A stretch of 37,620 bases of DNA from Chryseobacterium gleum (GTDB lineage: Bacteria > Bacteroidota > Bacteroidia > Flavobacteriales_D > Crocinitomicaceae), in the NCBI GenBank assembly GCA_945897755.1, contig CAMDGH010000017.1, positions 1 to 37,620 of the forward strand, in the 5' to 3' direction. Under the pieces are notes generated by a model. It searched no databases. It was not told the origin of the DNA and was given only the letters and a program-made list of their open reading frames with translations. Numbering within the stretch: position 1 is the first letter of the stretch; the number at the start of each line of letters is the position of its first letter. Both the position numbers and the translations under genes were made by a program. Shown here piece after piece: positions 24,415 through 33,416 of this stretch.

Positions 24415-27400
24415 AAAAAAGCCCGTATTTCCATCCCGCCGGTGTGTATAAATTTCCCTAACTGTGATTTACGACCTGTGTACTGACATGTAAGTTGTAT
24501 TTTTTTTGATACCGTTCGCTGATAAGAAAAATTCCAAGTGCTGTTTTTCCCCGGTTGTAAAGACTCTAATAATTCAAATCCAAGAGCAGAATTAGCAATG
24601 CCTTTAAAATCAATTTGTATATAAGATACGTTTGCTTGTAAACTGCCCTTTTCGGACTGGTTGTATTTCGTTCTTAGTGTTAGCTCAGAAACTATAGCTT
24701 GTTCGTTGGTCTTATTTTTTTTAACAACATAACGAGATTCAAGAGAAAAGCGAATTGAAGTAGAAGGCTGATAACTAAGCACCGGTTTTATCGTATAGTA
24801 TGATATTTCATAATCCCTCCCTGTCGTGTAATCTGCTTTAAGTGCTCTTATGCCCTGCTGTAAAATCGCTTCTAATATAACTACGCGTTTAACTGTTAAT
24901 CTAGCATTCAACTCATTATAACGAACAAGACGTGCATCAAAACCAGATGCTAAAAGTGTTTTTGATTGATTATCTTGAAATACATATTCAGCACCTAACA
25001 CAGAACCAGTTCGATTGAAAAAAAGCGAATTTCTTAAAGTGTAAATTGTACTTATTAGTCCATCATCTAAAACACCTGAAGCAAAAGGATTTATAGATTC
25101 TACGGCATCAAAATAATTGGTTTTTCTATGCATTCTCATTCTAAATTGATCTGAAAAAAGAGATACTATTTTTTTGAATCCAGGCTTAGTTGCCCACACC
25201 AACTCAGGTTTAATAAATAAACCTTGATTAAATTCGTTAGAATAGGTTTTTACATATTGATTACTCGGAGTATATACTCGAATATAACTTGCTTGATCTG
25301 AATAAAGAGCAATTTCAAATTCATTCAAATCTTTCACCCCATCGCTGTTGTAATCAATCCATGTATAAATTCCTTGACCATCATTCACTTTAATATAAAT
25401 AAACTCTTTTTTCAACTCTAATCCGCTACCAATTTCATAAAAAGAATTCCAACTCAGAACCCCTTTCCAAAAAGAAAGGTCATAATCTATCCTACCAAGT
25501 AAAGTGTTCTCCGGAGTTTGACTAATTAATTGATTGTTCAAAACAGATAACTGCCTGTAATTAAGTAAAAAATTAAAGCGCTGATTACTTGTAGATAAAA
25601 AAGACCATTGTGTCCCTACGTGTTGTGCTTTAGCAACAGGTGTTAATCGTAAACTATCCGAACGTTGATCATATCTTTCTCGAAAGAAAAAACGATAATT
25701 CCATTTGGATGAATCTGAATTAGAGAGAAAAAATTGATAATCATAAAAAGAATAACTTGAACGTGAAAATTGATCAGAAGAAATCGAAAAAGTATTTAAT
25801 TCTTGATCGTCCGTATACCCAATTTTGAATTTTCCCATGGATTTAGAAAAAGTAGACTTATGACGAATAAAATCATTAGAAAGAAGCTGATCATTACTTT
25901 TTAGATAACTTGAATTCCAATCGTAAGAAAACCCCTTACGATTCCATTTACTGATAAAGGAAATTTTATCTCCTTTATATGCATTCCCAATTGTATACTT
26001 AGTAGCTTCAAGTAAAAATTGACCGTAATTATCTTTTGAAAAAGACGAAGAAATAAACATGGCTGTCTGGTCACCTACGAATCCTTTATTTCGAGTATTC
26101 CAATCCCGATCAAACTCAACTGTTCGAAACAATTCGATTGGCTTGAAATTACGAGAAAGATACTCAATGCCCAAAGATGCATTTAAAACCCATGGTTTTA
26201 GTGTGTCTTTTCCAAATGAATTATTGAAAAGCAAACGAGACTTAGAACTAACCCCATTATCATCTGTAGCATCTATGGATGAGAAAGTATTAAGGTCTTC
26301 TTTTGAGACAGCAATCTCTGTTTCCAAAGAAAAACGCTTCGAAATCGAATAATTCATACCCCCTGACAACATCTGTTTTTTCTTAGGCGTAAAAAGTATT
26401 CTTATTGGTTCAAAATCTCCTTGTGGAAAATTATTAATTGGTTTAACCCAAACATACACTTTACCTAAAGCGGTTGAATGACTATATACATAATTCCCTT
26501 TCTTAGGGCCTACATACGAAAATACCGCTTGATATAGTGCTTTAAGGGGATTAACAGAAAACACAAGTACTGCGGAATAGCCACTACTGTCTTTTTTTTC
26601 ATATACATTTTGATTATCAACAAATCCAATAGAATCAATGCTTAAAGACTTCGCTAAATAAAGGCTATCTCCAACATTACCCAATAATTGCTTTTGATCG
26701 GCTGTTAACGCTTGTTGAACTGTTTGATTTTTTAAATCTTGTTCGCTAAACGAATTAATCCAAAAAGATGCATTTTTCGATTTCAGCTGAACACTTGAAA
26801 TTGCAAGAGCACGAGCATAATTTTGATCAGAATACTGAAATTCAATCACAATGCGAATATCTTTAGTAATACTGTTTTTAGTGGTAAATGTAAGCTCCCC
26901 CGAATTGTAATTAATCACATAATCTGCATCTTGTCCACGAACCAAAAGACGACCATCTATAAACACTTTTTCAGTTCCTGAGAGAATGATAATGTATGGT
27001 TCATTATCATTTCCTCTCATTCGATATGGCCCTTGATTACCTTCAACTCCACTAATAATTTGTCTTGCATATTTACCTTTGGAAAACCCAAAACCACCCA
27101 AAACCTTCCATTCCTTTTTATTTGGATCAATCCAATTATATTCTGAGAACAAACCCTGAGCTCTTTTTTTATAATTTAAAAAATAACCCTTTGGTTTTGA
27201 TAGCCAATAATCGCCCGCAATCAACTTGAATTTTTCATTGTAAATTTGAATGAATACTTGGTCAAACTCCTGAAGTTTTCGAGAATTGCCCTCCGGCTGA
27301 AGCGGAATATTATTATCTGTAACAGAAGCCATAATTTTAAGTGTAGGCGATAAGTCTCCAGAAAGCTCCAAATTTAAGGTCGAATTCACCGATAGATTTT

Positions 27401-27848
27401 GATTATTACCAAAGGATATTCCTCGAGAAACACTTCCTTTTTTTTGCAATCCATTCTTCTCAAAAACGGGGTCAAATGAGTCATAATCAGAAACTAAGAA
27501 ATTAGATAAAGCTCCCTTCCGTTCAAGATAAATAATAGAAGTATCTCTATTTTTATAGGTTTTTGATAAATCAAATGGTAAAACCCGATACGAAATATCA
27601 ATTGAATCGAGTGAGTTAGACATAAATTGAATCGTACCCATCGTTACATTTAATTGATATGCATCTTTAGAAAGTACCACCCCTTTGTATGAAGCGATAA
27701 ATGAAGCAGGATAAATCGTTAATGAATCCATTTTTTGAGCAGAAGACGATCGAATTACTTTTTTTATTCGCTGATTGTATTGTGCTTCTATCGAAGAGGA
27801 AACTCCGACGAAAAACAAACAAATAAAAAAACAATGTATTCTAATCAC
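24411..27848 (-). CDS. Very large outer-membrane protein of an uncharacterised Bacteroidota family
   Basis: 1145-residue secreted protein with signal peptide (about 1-22, ending SIEAQ). It belongs to a Bacteroidota family I recognise but that has no known role. Typical phrases are SRGISFGNNQNLSVNS, NLELSGDLSPTLKIMASVTD, NNIPLQPEGNSRKLQEFDQV, GVEGNQGPYRMRG and DYVINYNSGELTF, the last few recalling parts of the gliding protein SprA. Most of the length is alternating strands, fitting a large beta-barrel. The segment IDYNSDGVKDLNEFE resembles a calcium-binding loop. The start is GTG; no in-frame ATG gives a better signal peptide. It converges on the TonB receptor gene with a 4-bp overlap. Confidence 0.8.
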   Translation of the reverse strand: MIRIHCFFICLFFVGVSSSIEAQYNQRIKKVIRSSSAQKMDSLTIYPASFIASYKGVVLSKDAYQLNVTMGTIQFMSNSLDSIDISYRVLPFDLSKTYKNRDTSIIYLERKGALSNFLVSDYDSFDPVFEKNGLQKKGSVSRGISFGNNQNLSVNSTLNLELSGDLSPTLKIMASVTDNNIPLQPEGNSRKLQEFDQVFIQIYNEKFKLIAGDYWLSKPKGYFLNYKKRAQGLFSEYNWIDPNKKEWKVLGGFGFSKGKYARQIISGVEGNQGPYRMRGNDNEPYIIILSGTEKVFIDGRLLVRGQDADYVINYNSGELTFTTKNSITKDIRIVIEFQYSDQNYARALAISSVQLKSKNASFWINSFSEQDLKNQTVQQALTADQKQLLGNVGDSLYLAKSLSIDSIGFVDNQNVYEKKDSSGYSAVLVFSVNPLKALYQAVFSYVGPKKGNYVYSHSTALGKVYVWVKPINNFPQGDFEPIRILFTPKKKQMLSGGMNYSISKRFSLETEIAVSKEDLNTFSSIDATDDNGVSSKSRLLFNNSFGKDTLKPWVLNASLGIEYLSRNFKPIELFRTVEFDRDWNTRNKGFVGDQTAMFISSSFSKDNYGQFLLEATKYTIGNAYKGDKISFISKWNRKGFSYDWNSSYLKSNDQLLSNDFIRHKSTFSKSMGKFKIGYTDDQELNTFSISSDQFSRSSYSFYDYQFFLSNSDSSKWNYRFFFRERYDQRSDSLRLTPVAKAQHVGTQWSFLSTSNQRFNFLLNYRQLSVLNNQLISQTPENTLLGRIDYDLSFWKGVLSWNSFYEIGSGLELKKEFIYIKVNDGQGIYTWIDYNSDGVKDLNEFEIALYSDQASYIRVYTPSNQYVKTYSNEFNQGLFIKPELVWATKPGFKKIVSLFSDQFRMRMHRKTNYFDAVESINPFASGVLDDGLISTIYTLRNSLFFNRTGSVLGAEYVFQDNQSKTLLASGFDARLVRYNELNARLTVKRVVILEAILQQGIRALKADYTTGRDYEISYYTIKPVLSYQPSTSIRFSLESRYVVKKNKTNEQAIVSELTLRTKYNQSEKGSLQANVSYIQIDFKGIANSALGFELLESLQPGKNSTWNFSYQRTVSKKIQLTCQYTGRKSQLGKFIHTGGMEIRAFF

Positions 27849-27901
27849 AAGTACGAAAATAAGCAGCAGAGAACCGAATTAACAACTAATTCTAAAAAAG
27901 A

Positions 27902-27927
27902 AGGAAATAAAATAAGGAAATAAAATA
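27902..27927 (+). repeat. Two 13-bp tandem repeats upstream of speA
   Basis: AAGGAAATAAAAT occurs twice in direct succession (27902-27914 and 27915-27927) between the divergent outer-membrane gene and the arginine decarboxylase gene. Confidence 0.8.
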
Positions 27928-27942
27928 AAAATATACAATTCT

Positions 27943-27965
27943 TTTAGAAACAATGTTTCTAAAAT
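27943..27965. promoter_or_regulatory. Perfect 10-bp palindrome upstream of speA
   Basis: TTTTAGAAAC (27943-27952) and GTTTCTAAAA (27956-27965) flank a 3-base centre, 38 bp before the speA start. It could be an operator or an RNA hairpin. It has no T run after it suited to termination of either flanking gene, both of which start here. Confidence 0.5.
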
Positions 27966-28003
27966 CAATAATTTAAAGCAAATTTGTATGTAATTATATT
28001 AAA

Positions 28004-29413
28004 ATGAGAACAAAGTATATTGATTTAATCGATCAAACATTCGATTTCCCGCAAGATGAATTTAACTTACAGGAAGATCGATTAATATTTCATGGGATAG
28101 ATTTAATGGGTTTAATAGAGCAATATGGAACTCCACTTAAATTTAACTACCTCCCTCAAATATCATTTAATATACAAAGAGCCAAAGGGTGGTTTAGGGA
28201 AGCTATGAACAATATCGGTTACATGGGAAATTATTATTATTCCTATTGTACCAAAAGTTCTCACTTTTCATTCGTATTAGACGAAGTGTTAAATAATGAT
28301 GTACACATAGAAACCTCATCTGCTTTTGACATTGATATCGTACGTACACTCTATCTAAACGGAAAATTGACAAGCGGAAGATTTGTAATTTGCAACGGTT
28401 TTAAACCAATACATTACATTCAGAATATCTCACGTTTAATGGACGAGACCGATCTGCAAATTATTCCCGTAGTTGACAATATTGAGGAGATACATGAATT
28501 AATTCAGGCTACTGAAGCTGCTGGGCATGAATTAAAATTAGGAATTCGAATTGCTTCTGAAGAAGAACCGAAATTTGAATTTTACACCTCTCGATTAGGA
28601 ATAAGGTATAGGGAAATTGTTCCTTATTACAAACAAGTTATCCAAGAAAACCCGAGAGTAAGTTTAAAAATGCTCCATTTTTTCATTAATACTGGTATCA
28701 ACGATACCGCTTATTATTGGAACGAACTAACAAAATTACTGCGTGTTTATTGCGATTTAAAAAAGATTTGTCCGACATTAGATTCTTTAAATATTGGTGG
28801 TGGATTTCCAATCAAAAAATCATTAGCGTTTGAATTTGATTACGCATACATGGTAAAAGAAATATTAACTCAAGTAAAACGAGTATGCACAGATAATGGT
28901 ATACCAGAGCCACATATTTTTACCGAATTTGGTTCTTTTACAGTTGGAGAAAGTGGTGGTGCAATTTTCAATGTAATTCATCAAAAACAACAAAATGACA
29001 GGGAGAAATGGAATATGATCGACTCATCGTTCATGACAAATCTTCCAGATACTTGGGCTATTAACCAACGGTTTATCATGCTTCCAATCAACCGATGGAA
29101 TGACAATTATGAACGTGTGCTTCTTGGCGGCTTAACTTGCGATAGTGATGACTATTATAATTCAGAACAACATTCAAATGCAATATACCTACCAAAGTTC
29201 AATAAAAGCAAGCCACTCTATATTGGTTTTTTTAATACTGGAGCATATCAAGAAACCATAGGTGGATTTGGAGGACTAAAGCACTGTCTGATACCGGAAC
29301 CAAAGCATATTTTGATTCAACGTGATGAAAATGGAAAAATACAAACAAAATTATTTTCCGAAGAACAAACAGCAGCTGATTATTTAAAGATTTTAGGGTA
29401 CACACAACAATAA
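28004..29413 (+). CDS. speA: Biosynthetic-type arginine decarboxylase (fold III, short form)
   Basis: Pyridoxal-phosphate enzyme of the alanine-racemase fold that should turn arginine into agmatine at the start of polyamine synthesis. Visible sites: the lysine that holds the cofactor, Lys84 in SYCTKSSH; the phosphate-binding GGGFP (265-269); EFGSFTVGESGG (308-319); the catalytic cysteine region GLTCDSDDYY with Cys379; and NTGAYQE near the C-terminus. At 469 residues it is much shorter than E. coli SpeA (about 658) and matches the short form common in Bacteroidota. Related diaminopimelate or ornithine enzymes are less likely. It is followed 7 bp later by an aldehyde dehydrogenase gene. Confidence 0.85.
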   Translation: MRTKYIDLIDQTFDFPQDEFNLQEDRLIFHGIDLMGLIEQYGTPLKFNYLPQISFNIQRAKGWFREAMNNIGYMGNYYYSYCTKSSHFSFVLDEVLNNDVHIETSSAFDIDIVRTLYLNGKLTSGRFVICNGFKPIHYIQNISRLMDETDLQIIPVVDNIEEIHELIQATEAAGHELKLGIRIASEEEPKFEFYTSRLGIRYREIVPYYKQVIQENPRVSLKMLHFFINTGINDTAYYWNELTKLLRVYCDLKKICPTLDSLNIGGGFPIKKSLAFEFDYAYMVKEILTQVKRVCTDNGIPEPHIFTEFGSFTVGESGGAIFNVIHQKQQNDREKWNMIDSSFMTNLPDTWAINQRFIMLPINRWNDNYERVLLGGLTCDSDDYYNSEQHSNAIYLPKFNKSKPLYIGFFNTGAYQETIGGFGGLKHCLIPEPKHILIQRDENGKIQTKLFSEEQTAADYLKILGYTQQ

Positions 29414-29420
29414 TTGAAAT

Positions 29421-30863
29421 ATGATCACATTAGCAAACTATATTAATGGAAAATTTGAAGTGCCTTTTAGTGGAAAATACATTGACAATTATGATCCATC
29501 AACAGGTAAAGTTTTTTCATTGATACCTGATTCTGACGAAAAAGATGTAGCTAAAGCATTTGAAGCAGCCGAAGTCGCATTCCCCATATGGTCTACTATG
29601 AGTGCTGAAGAGCGAAGTGCTATTTTAATTCGCGTTTCAGAGGGAATTAAAAACAGAATGGATGAATTTATTCAAGCTGAATCTCAAGATAACGGTAAGC
29701 CTATTTCAGTTGCAGCAGCGGTAGACATACCTCGTTCTATTTCCAACTTCCATTTTTTTGCTACCGGAATCATTCATTTCTCATCAGAATCCCATTATAT
29801 GGAAGGAATGGGTATAAATTACACAACGCGCAAACCGATCGGAATCGTTGGATGTATTTCTCCATGGAACCTACCCTTATATTTATTTACCTGGAAAATT
29901 GCTCCCGCATTAGCAGCTGGAAATTGTGTAATAGCTAAACCTTCAGAGATCACACCCTATACAGCTTATTTATTAAGCCAAGTATTAGGGGAAGCAGGCT
30001 TACCCAATGGAGTGTTAAATATCGTTCATGGATATGGGAATCGTGTAGGTGACGCTATTGTAAAACACCCTAAAATTAAAGCAATATCTTTTACCGGCGG
30101 AACAAAAACTGGAGAATACATTGCACGAACTGCAGCTCCAATGTTTAAGAAAATTTCACTTGAATTAGGTGGGAAAAACCCCATTATTATTTTTGCGGAT
30201 TGTGATTTTGATGAGATGTTGAGTACCACAGTTCGCTCTTCATTTTCCAACCAAGGACAAATCTGTCTCTGCGGATCACGGATATTTATTGAGCGCGTTA
30301 TTTACGAAAAATTTAAAGAGGCATTTATCAAAAAAGTAACTAACATAAACGTATCCTTTCCTAGTGATCCAATAGCAAAAATGAGTGCACTTGTCTCATT
30401 ACCTCATTTAGAAAAAGTATTATCGTATGTAGAATTAGCTAAAGAAGAGGGAGGAACAATATTAAGCGGAGGAAATAGAGTTTATCTAGACCCCCCTTAT
30501 CACGAAGGATACTATATGCGACCTACAGTGATTGAAGGACTTGCTTATAATTGCAGGACAAATACAGAAGAAATATTTGGTCCAGTGGTAACTATCATGC
30601 CATTTGATTCAGAAGAAGAAGTTTTAATGATGGCAAATTCTTCAGCATACGGATTGCAAACAACGTTATGGACTTCTGATTTAAAGAGAGCTCATCGGGT
30701 AGCCGATAAAGCTGAATCAGGTATTGTATGGATAAACTCATGGATGGTTAGAGATTTGAGGACTCCTTTTGGGGGAGTAAAATCTTCTGGTGTAGGAAGA
30801 GAGGGCGGTTTAGAAGCATTTCGATTTTTTACAGAACCTAAAAATATTTTCATCCAGCAATAA
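29421..30863 (+). CDS. Aldehyde dehydrogenase, ALDH8 / aminomuconate-semialdehyde type
   Basis: NAD-dependent aldehyde dehydrogenase of 480 residues. Catalytic Cys282 lies in NQGQICLCGSR, the general base is Glu248 in LELGGKNP, Asn150 is in ISPWNLPLYL, and the cofactor motif is FTGGTKTG. Segments such as PWNLPLYLFTWKIAPALAAG and EEIFGPVVTIMPFDSEEEV are very close to animal ALDH8A1 and bacterial 2-aminomuconate or 2-hydroxymuconate semialdehyde dehydrogenases, enzymes of tryptophan or aromatic breakdown. No kynurenine-pathway gene is nearby. Instead it lies 7 bp after an arginine decarboxylase, so it could act on an amine-derived aldehyde; this is inference. Confidence 0.9.
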   Translation: MITLANYINGKFEVPFSGKYIDNYDPSTGKVFSLIPDSDEKDVAKAFEAAEVAFPIWSTMSAEERSAILIRVSEGIKNRMDEFIQAESQDNGKPISVAAAVDIPRSISNFHFFATGIIHFSSESHYMEGMGINYTTRKPIGIVGCISPWNLPLYLFTWKIAPALAAGNCVIAKPSEITPYTAYLLSQVLGEAGLPNGVLNIVHGYGNRVGDAIVKHPKIKAISFTGGTKTGEYIARTAAPMFKKISLELGGKNPIIIFADCDFDEMLSTTVRSSFSNQGQICLCGSRIFIERVIYEKFKEAFIKKVTNINVSFPSDPIAKMSALVSLPHLEKVLSYVELAKEEGGTILSGGNRVYLDPPYHEGYYMRPTVIEGLAYNCRTNTEEIFGPVVTIMPFDSEEEVLMMANSSAYGLQTTLWTSDLKRAHRVADKAESGIVWINSWMVRDLRTPFGGVKSSGVGREGGLEAFRFFTEPKNIFIQQ

Positions 30864-30882
30864 ATAAATTATCTTCTTAACA

Positions 30883-32025
30883 ATGAAAGACACAAAACAA
30901 ATTGTCTATTTCAAAAACATTGACATACTTCGATTCGCTGCAGTTTTTTTAGTTTTATTCGCACACGCGTTTGAAGGTTGGTGTGGTTGGTTTGGAAAGC
31001 CCGGATTTATGACAATCAATGGAAACCATAAAGATTTTAACTACTTAGGCAGTTTTCTTAACACAGCAATAACGAATGGAGGAATAGGTGTAGATATTTT
31101 CTTTTTAATAAGTGGATTTTTAATTACCTATTTACTTCTTACTGAAAAAGAAAGAACAGGTAATATTGCAATTTTTAAATTTTATTTACGGCGAATTCTG
31201 CGTATTTGGCCAGCATATTTCATATTAATCGCTCTAACCCCCATTTTCATACACTTAGCAAATGAAAAAACACCAGATTACCTTCCCAATATTTTATTTT
31301 ACAATAATTTCCATGCTATTTCCATTCAATTATGGCAGTACCCTTTTGCACACTTATGGTCGATCTGTGTTGAGGAACATTTTTATCTCATATGGCCATT
31401 TATAATTACACTAATTGCACGTAAAAACATCAGATTCGTATTTCTTTTATGTATAGCAGCAAGTTTTTTATTTCGAAGTTATCTATTTATTAATCATTCC
31501 GATTATTGGAATATCTATTTACACACTTTAAGTAGAATAGATGTGCTGGTTATAGGTGGGCTATACGCAGTTTATTTCAAAGAAAATCACTTTAAGTCTA
31601 AAGTAAACAAATCGAATAGACTTATTTTATATCTCTTACTATTAATTGTTTACGTAATAGACCCTGTGTATACATACGGATCTTTTTTTGAGATTGTTGT
31701 TAAAAAATACTTTTATGTGTGCATATTAGGAATGGGGATGGTGCATTTTATTTTTAACGAAGATAAACTATTTAATTTACCCTTTCAAAGGGCGTTAAAT
31801 TACCTAGGTAAGATATCCTATGGAATCTATTTGTTTAGTAATGTACTAATTCCAATTATTGTAATTCGATTTATGTATAAATGGAGCTCATCAAATATGT
31901 GTCTTTATTTCTTTTTAAATGTCTTCTTATCCATTTTAATATCGGTAATTGTCTATGAATTTATTGAAAAACAAGTGTTAAAGTTGAAAAAGAAATTTGA
32001 AGTAATACATTCTAAAAGAAACTGA
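30883..32025 (+). CDS. Acyltransferase 3 family membrane protein (OafA-like)
   Basis: Inner-membrane O-acyltransferase of 380 residues with about ten membrane helices. The N-terminal block IDILRFAAVFLVLFAHAF carries the family histidine, followed by GGIGVDIFFLISGFLITYLL and RRILRIWPAYF, then HLWSICVEEHFYLIWP, all typical of the family. It moves acetyl or similar groups onto extracellular sugars such as O-antigen or capsule. There is no C-terminal SGNH domain. It lies 19 bp after the aldehyde dehydrogenase gene and probably ends that operon; a modest hairpin ATGAA/TTCAT with A run at 32034-32056 follows. Confidence 0.93.
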   Translation: MKDTKQIVYFKNIDILRFAAVFLVLFAHAFEGWCGWFGKPGFMTINGNHKDFNYLGSFLNTAITNGGIGVDIFFLISGFLITYLLLTEKERTGNIAIFKFYLRRILRIWPAYFILIALTPIFIHLANEKTPDYLPNILFYNNFHAISIQLWQYPFAHLWSICVEEHFYLIWPFIITLIARKNIRFVFLLCIAASFLFRSYLFINHSDYWNIYLHTLSRIDVLVIGGLYAVYFKENHFKSKVNKSNRLILYLLLLIVYVIDPVYTYGSFFEIVVKKYFYVCILGMGMVHFIFNEDKLFNLPFQRALNYLGKISYGIYLFSNVLIPIIVIRFMYKWSSSNMCLYFFLNVFLSILISVIVYEFIEKQVLKLKKKFEVIHSKRN

Positions 32026-32081
32026 ATAAATTAATGAAACCCCTTCATAAAAAAAACAGTCACTTTTATTTTAATGCTCTT

Positions 32082-33410
32082 TTAGAAAAAACTTTTTCCT
32101 TTAAAAAAAGAATTAACCGGTAAAATAAATGTACCGAATGCTTCTTTTCTGTTTAAAGAGTCTAATTCGAACTTAATTTTACGTCCGCCATAAAACCAAC
32201 TTGCATTTGTACGAGAAGATAAATAGGTTTTCGGAACTTCATCTGAAGAATAGAAATAAAGAATATTTTCATTCAGCTTCATAGACAACAAAGGGTAAAA
32301 TAAAAAACGATACTTGTCATTTTCTTGACATAAAATTCCTTTTTGTTTGAGATTTAATAATAATGTAGCGATAGATGCATTAACTGAAAATAATAAAGCA
32401 AACGAAGGAATCTTTTTAAAATTGAATGTTTCCACTTCTTTCGAATTGAAATCTTGATCATATACTGTTTCAATTAATTTTTCTTTAATCATAATACTAT
32501 CTGATTCATAATAAGACAAGTCTCCCTCCCATGCATTTAAAAAAGAAGCAATCGGGAAATTAATTCGTTGATTGTATTTAGCTAAAATCTTATAATGAGA
32601 CATCTTCACTGTTTTCCTTAATTTACTTACATCAAGATGAACATTAATCAAGCGATTATTTACGCTTAAATCCTGGAAAGAAACTCCATTTGTTTTTCTA
32701 TATAAGGCAAAAAAGGCATCACTCTCTAAACGCATTTTAATTCGAAACGAAACTGAATCAATTTGATGAGTAAAAACAGCTTTTTTAATCCCATATTTTT
32801 TTAATTCCGGATTATTTAAACAAAACATGAGTTTGTCAGTAGAAGATTTGTTTTGTTTCAAGAACGATTTCCAAAGCAAAGATTGATCTCCCTTTTTTGA
32901 ATATACAATATGGTACATCCGTTTTGTAATACTATCACCTTGATAAATAAATAACCACTCTTTACCGAATGTTAAAAACATGTTATTTTTAACAAAAACA
33001 TGAAGTCGCTGTTTACCTATAATAGTGTCTTTTACTTTTGATCCTTTAGCAATACGAGCTATGCCAGCATAAATTTTACTACTATCATTAACGTGTAATA
33101 AAGCGCCATATTCACCATCTAAATTACCAAAAAAATAACTTGGTCTTTGAATGTCTAAGCCATAATTCTTAGCTTGAGCAAGCAAAAATTCTGGAGTCAA
33201 TAAATCTCTAAAAGGAAGCTTATTATAATACAACATAGAAGATGCTTGTCTTGCGAACTCTAATACCTTTATCCTTCCTAATAAGTCAGCATCGGGAACC
33301 CGATCCAATAAGGATGGTATTTCTTTCTTTGTGTAAAAATAAGAACGAAAGAAAAAAAAAGAGATCAGTAAAGAGATTAAAAAAAGAATAAAAACTACCT
33401 TTCTAGCCAT
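32082..33410 (-). CDS. Membrane-anchored hypothetical protein, possible paralogue of the upstream gene
   Basis: 442 residues with one N-terminal membrane helix (about 5-23, after MARK) and no lipobox, so a periplasmic domain anchored in the inner membrane is likely. I know no named family with confidence. The opening (PSLLDRVPDADLLGRIKVLEF) and a later GLDIQRPSYFFGNLDGEYGA line up in order and spacing with IPKDASIVFSLNNISLLKK and GVDFNQKLNVFFGKNKYFEV of the gene just upstream, suggesting a distant paralogue. It starts 6 bp after that gene's stop and is the last gene of a minus-strand operon with prfA. Confidence 0.7.
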   Translation of the reverse strand: MARKVVFILFLISLLISFFFFRSYFYTKKEIPSLLDRVPDADLLGRIKVLEFARQASSMLYYNKLPFRDLLTPEFLLAQAKNYGLDIQRPSYFFGNLDGEYGALLHVNDSSKIYAGIARIAKGSKVKDTIIGKQRLHVFVKNNMFLTFGKEWLFIYQGDSITKRMYHIVYSKKGDQSLLWKSFLKQNKSSTDKLMFCLNNPELKKYGIKKAVFTHQIDSVSFRIKMRLESDAFFALYRKTNGVSFQDLSVNNRLINVHLDVSKLRKTVKMSHYKILAKYNQRINFPIASFLNAWEGDLSYYESDSIMIKEKLIETVYDQDFNSKEVETFNFKKIPSFALLFSVNASIATLLLNLKQKGILCQENDKYRFLFYPLLSMKLNENILYFYSSDEVPKTYLSSRTNASWFYGGRKIKFELDSLNRKEAFGTFILPVNSFFKGKSFF

Positions 33411-33416
33411 AATTAA

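Noticed and set aside
32034-32056. Hairpin ATGAA/TTCAT followed by an A run as a firm terminator
   Set aside because: The stem is only 5 bp and AT-rich; mentioned with the acyltransferase but not listed as a separate feature.
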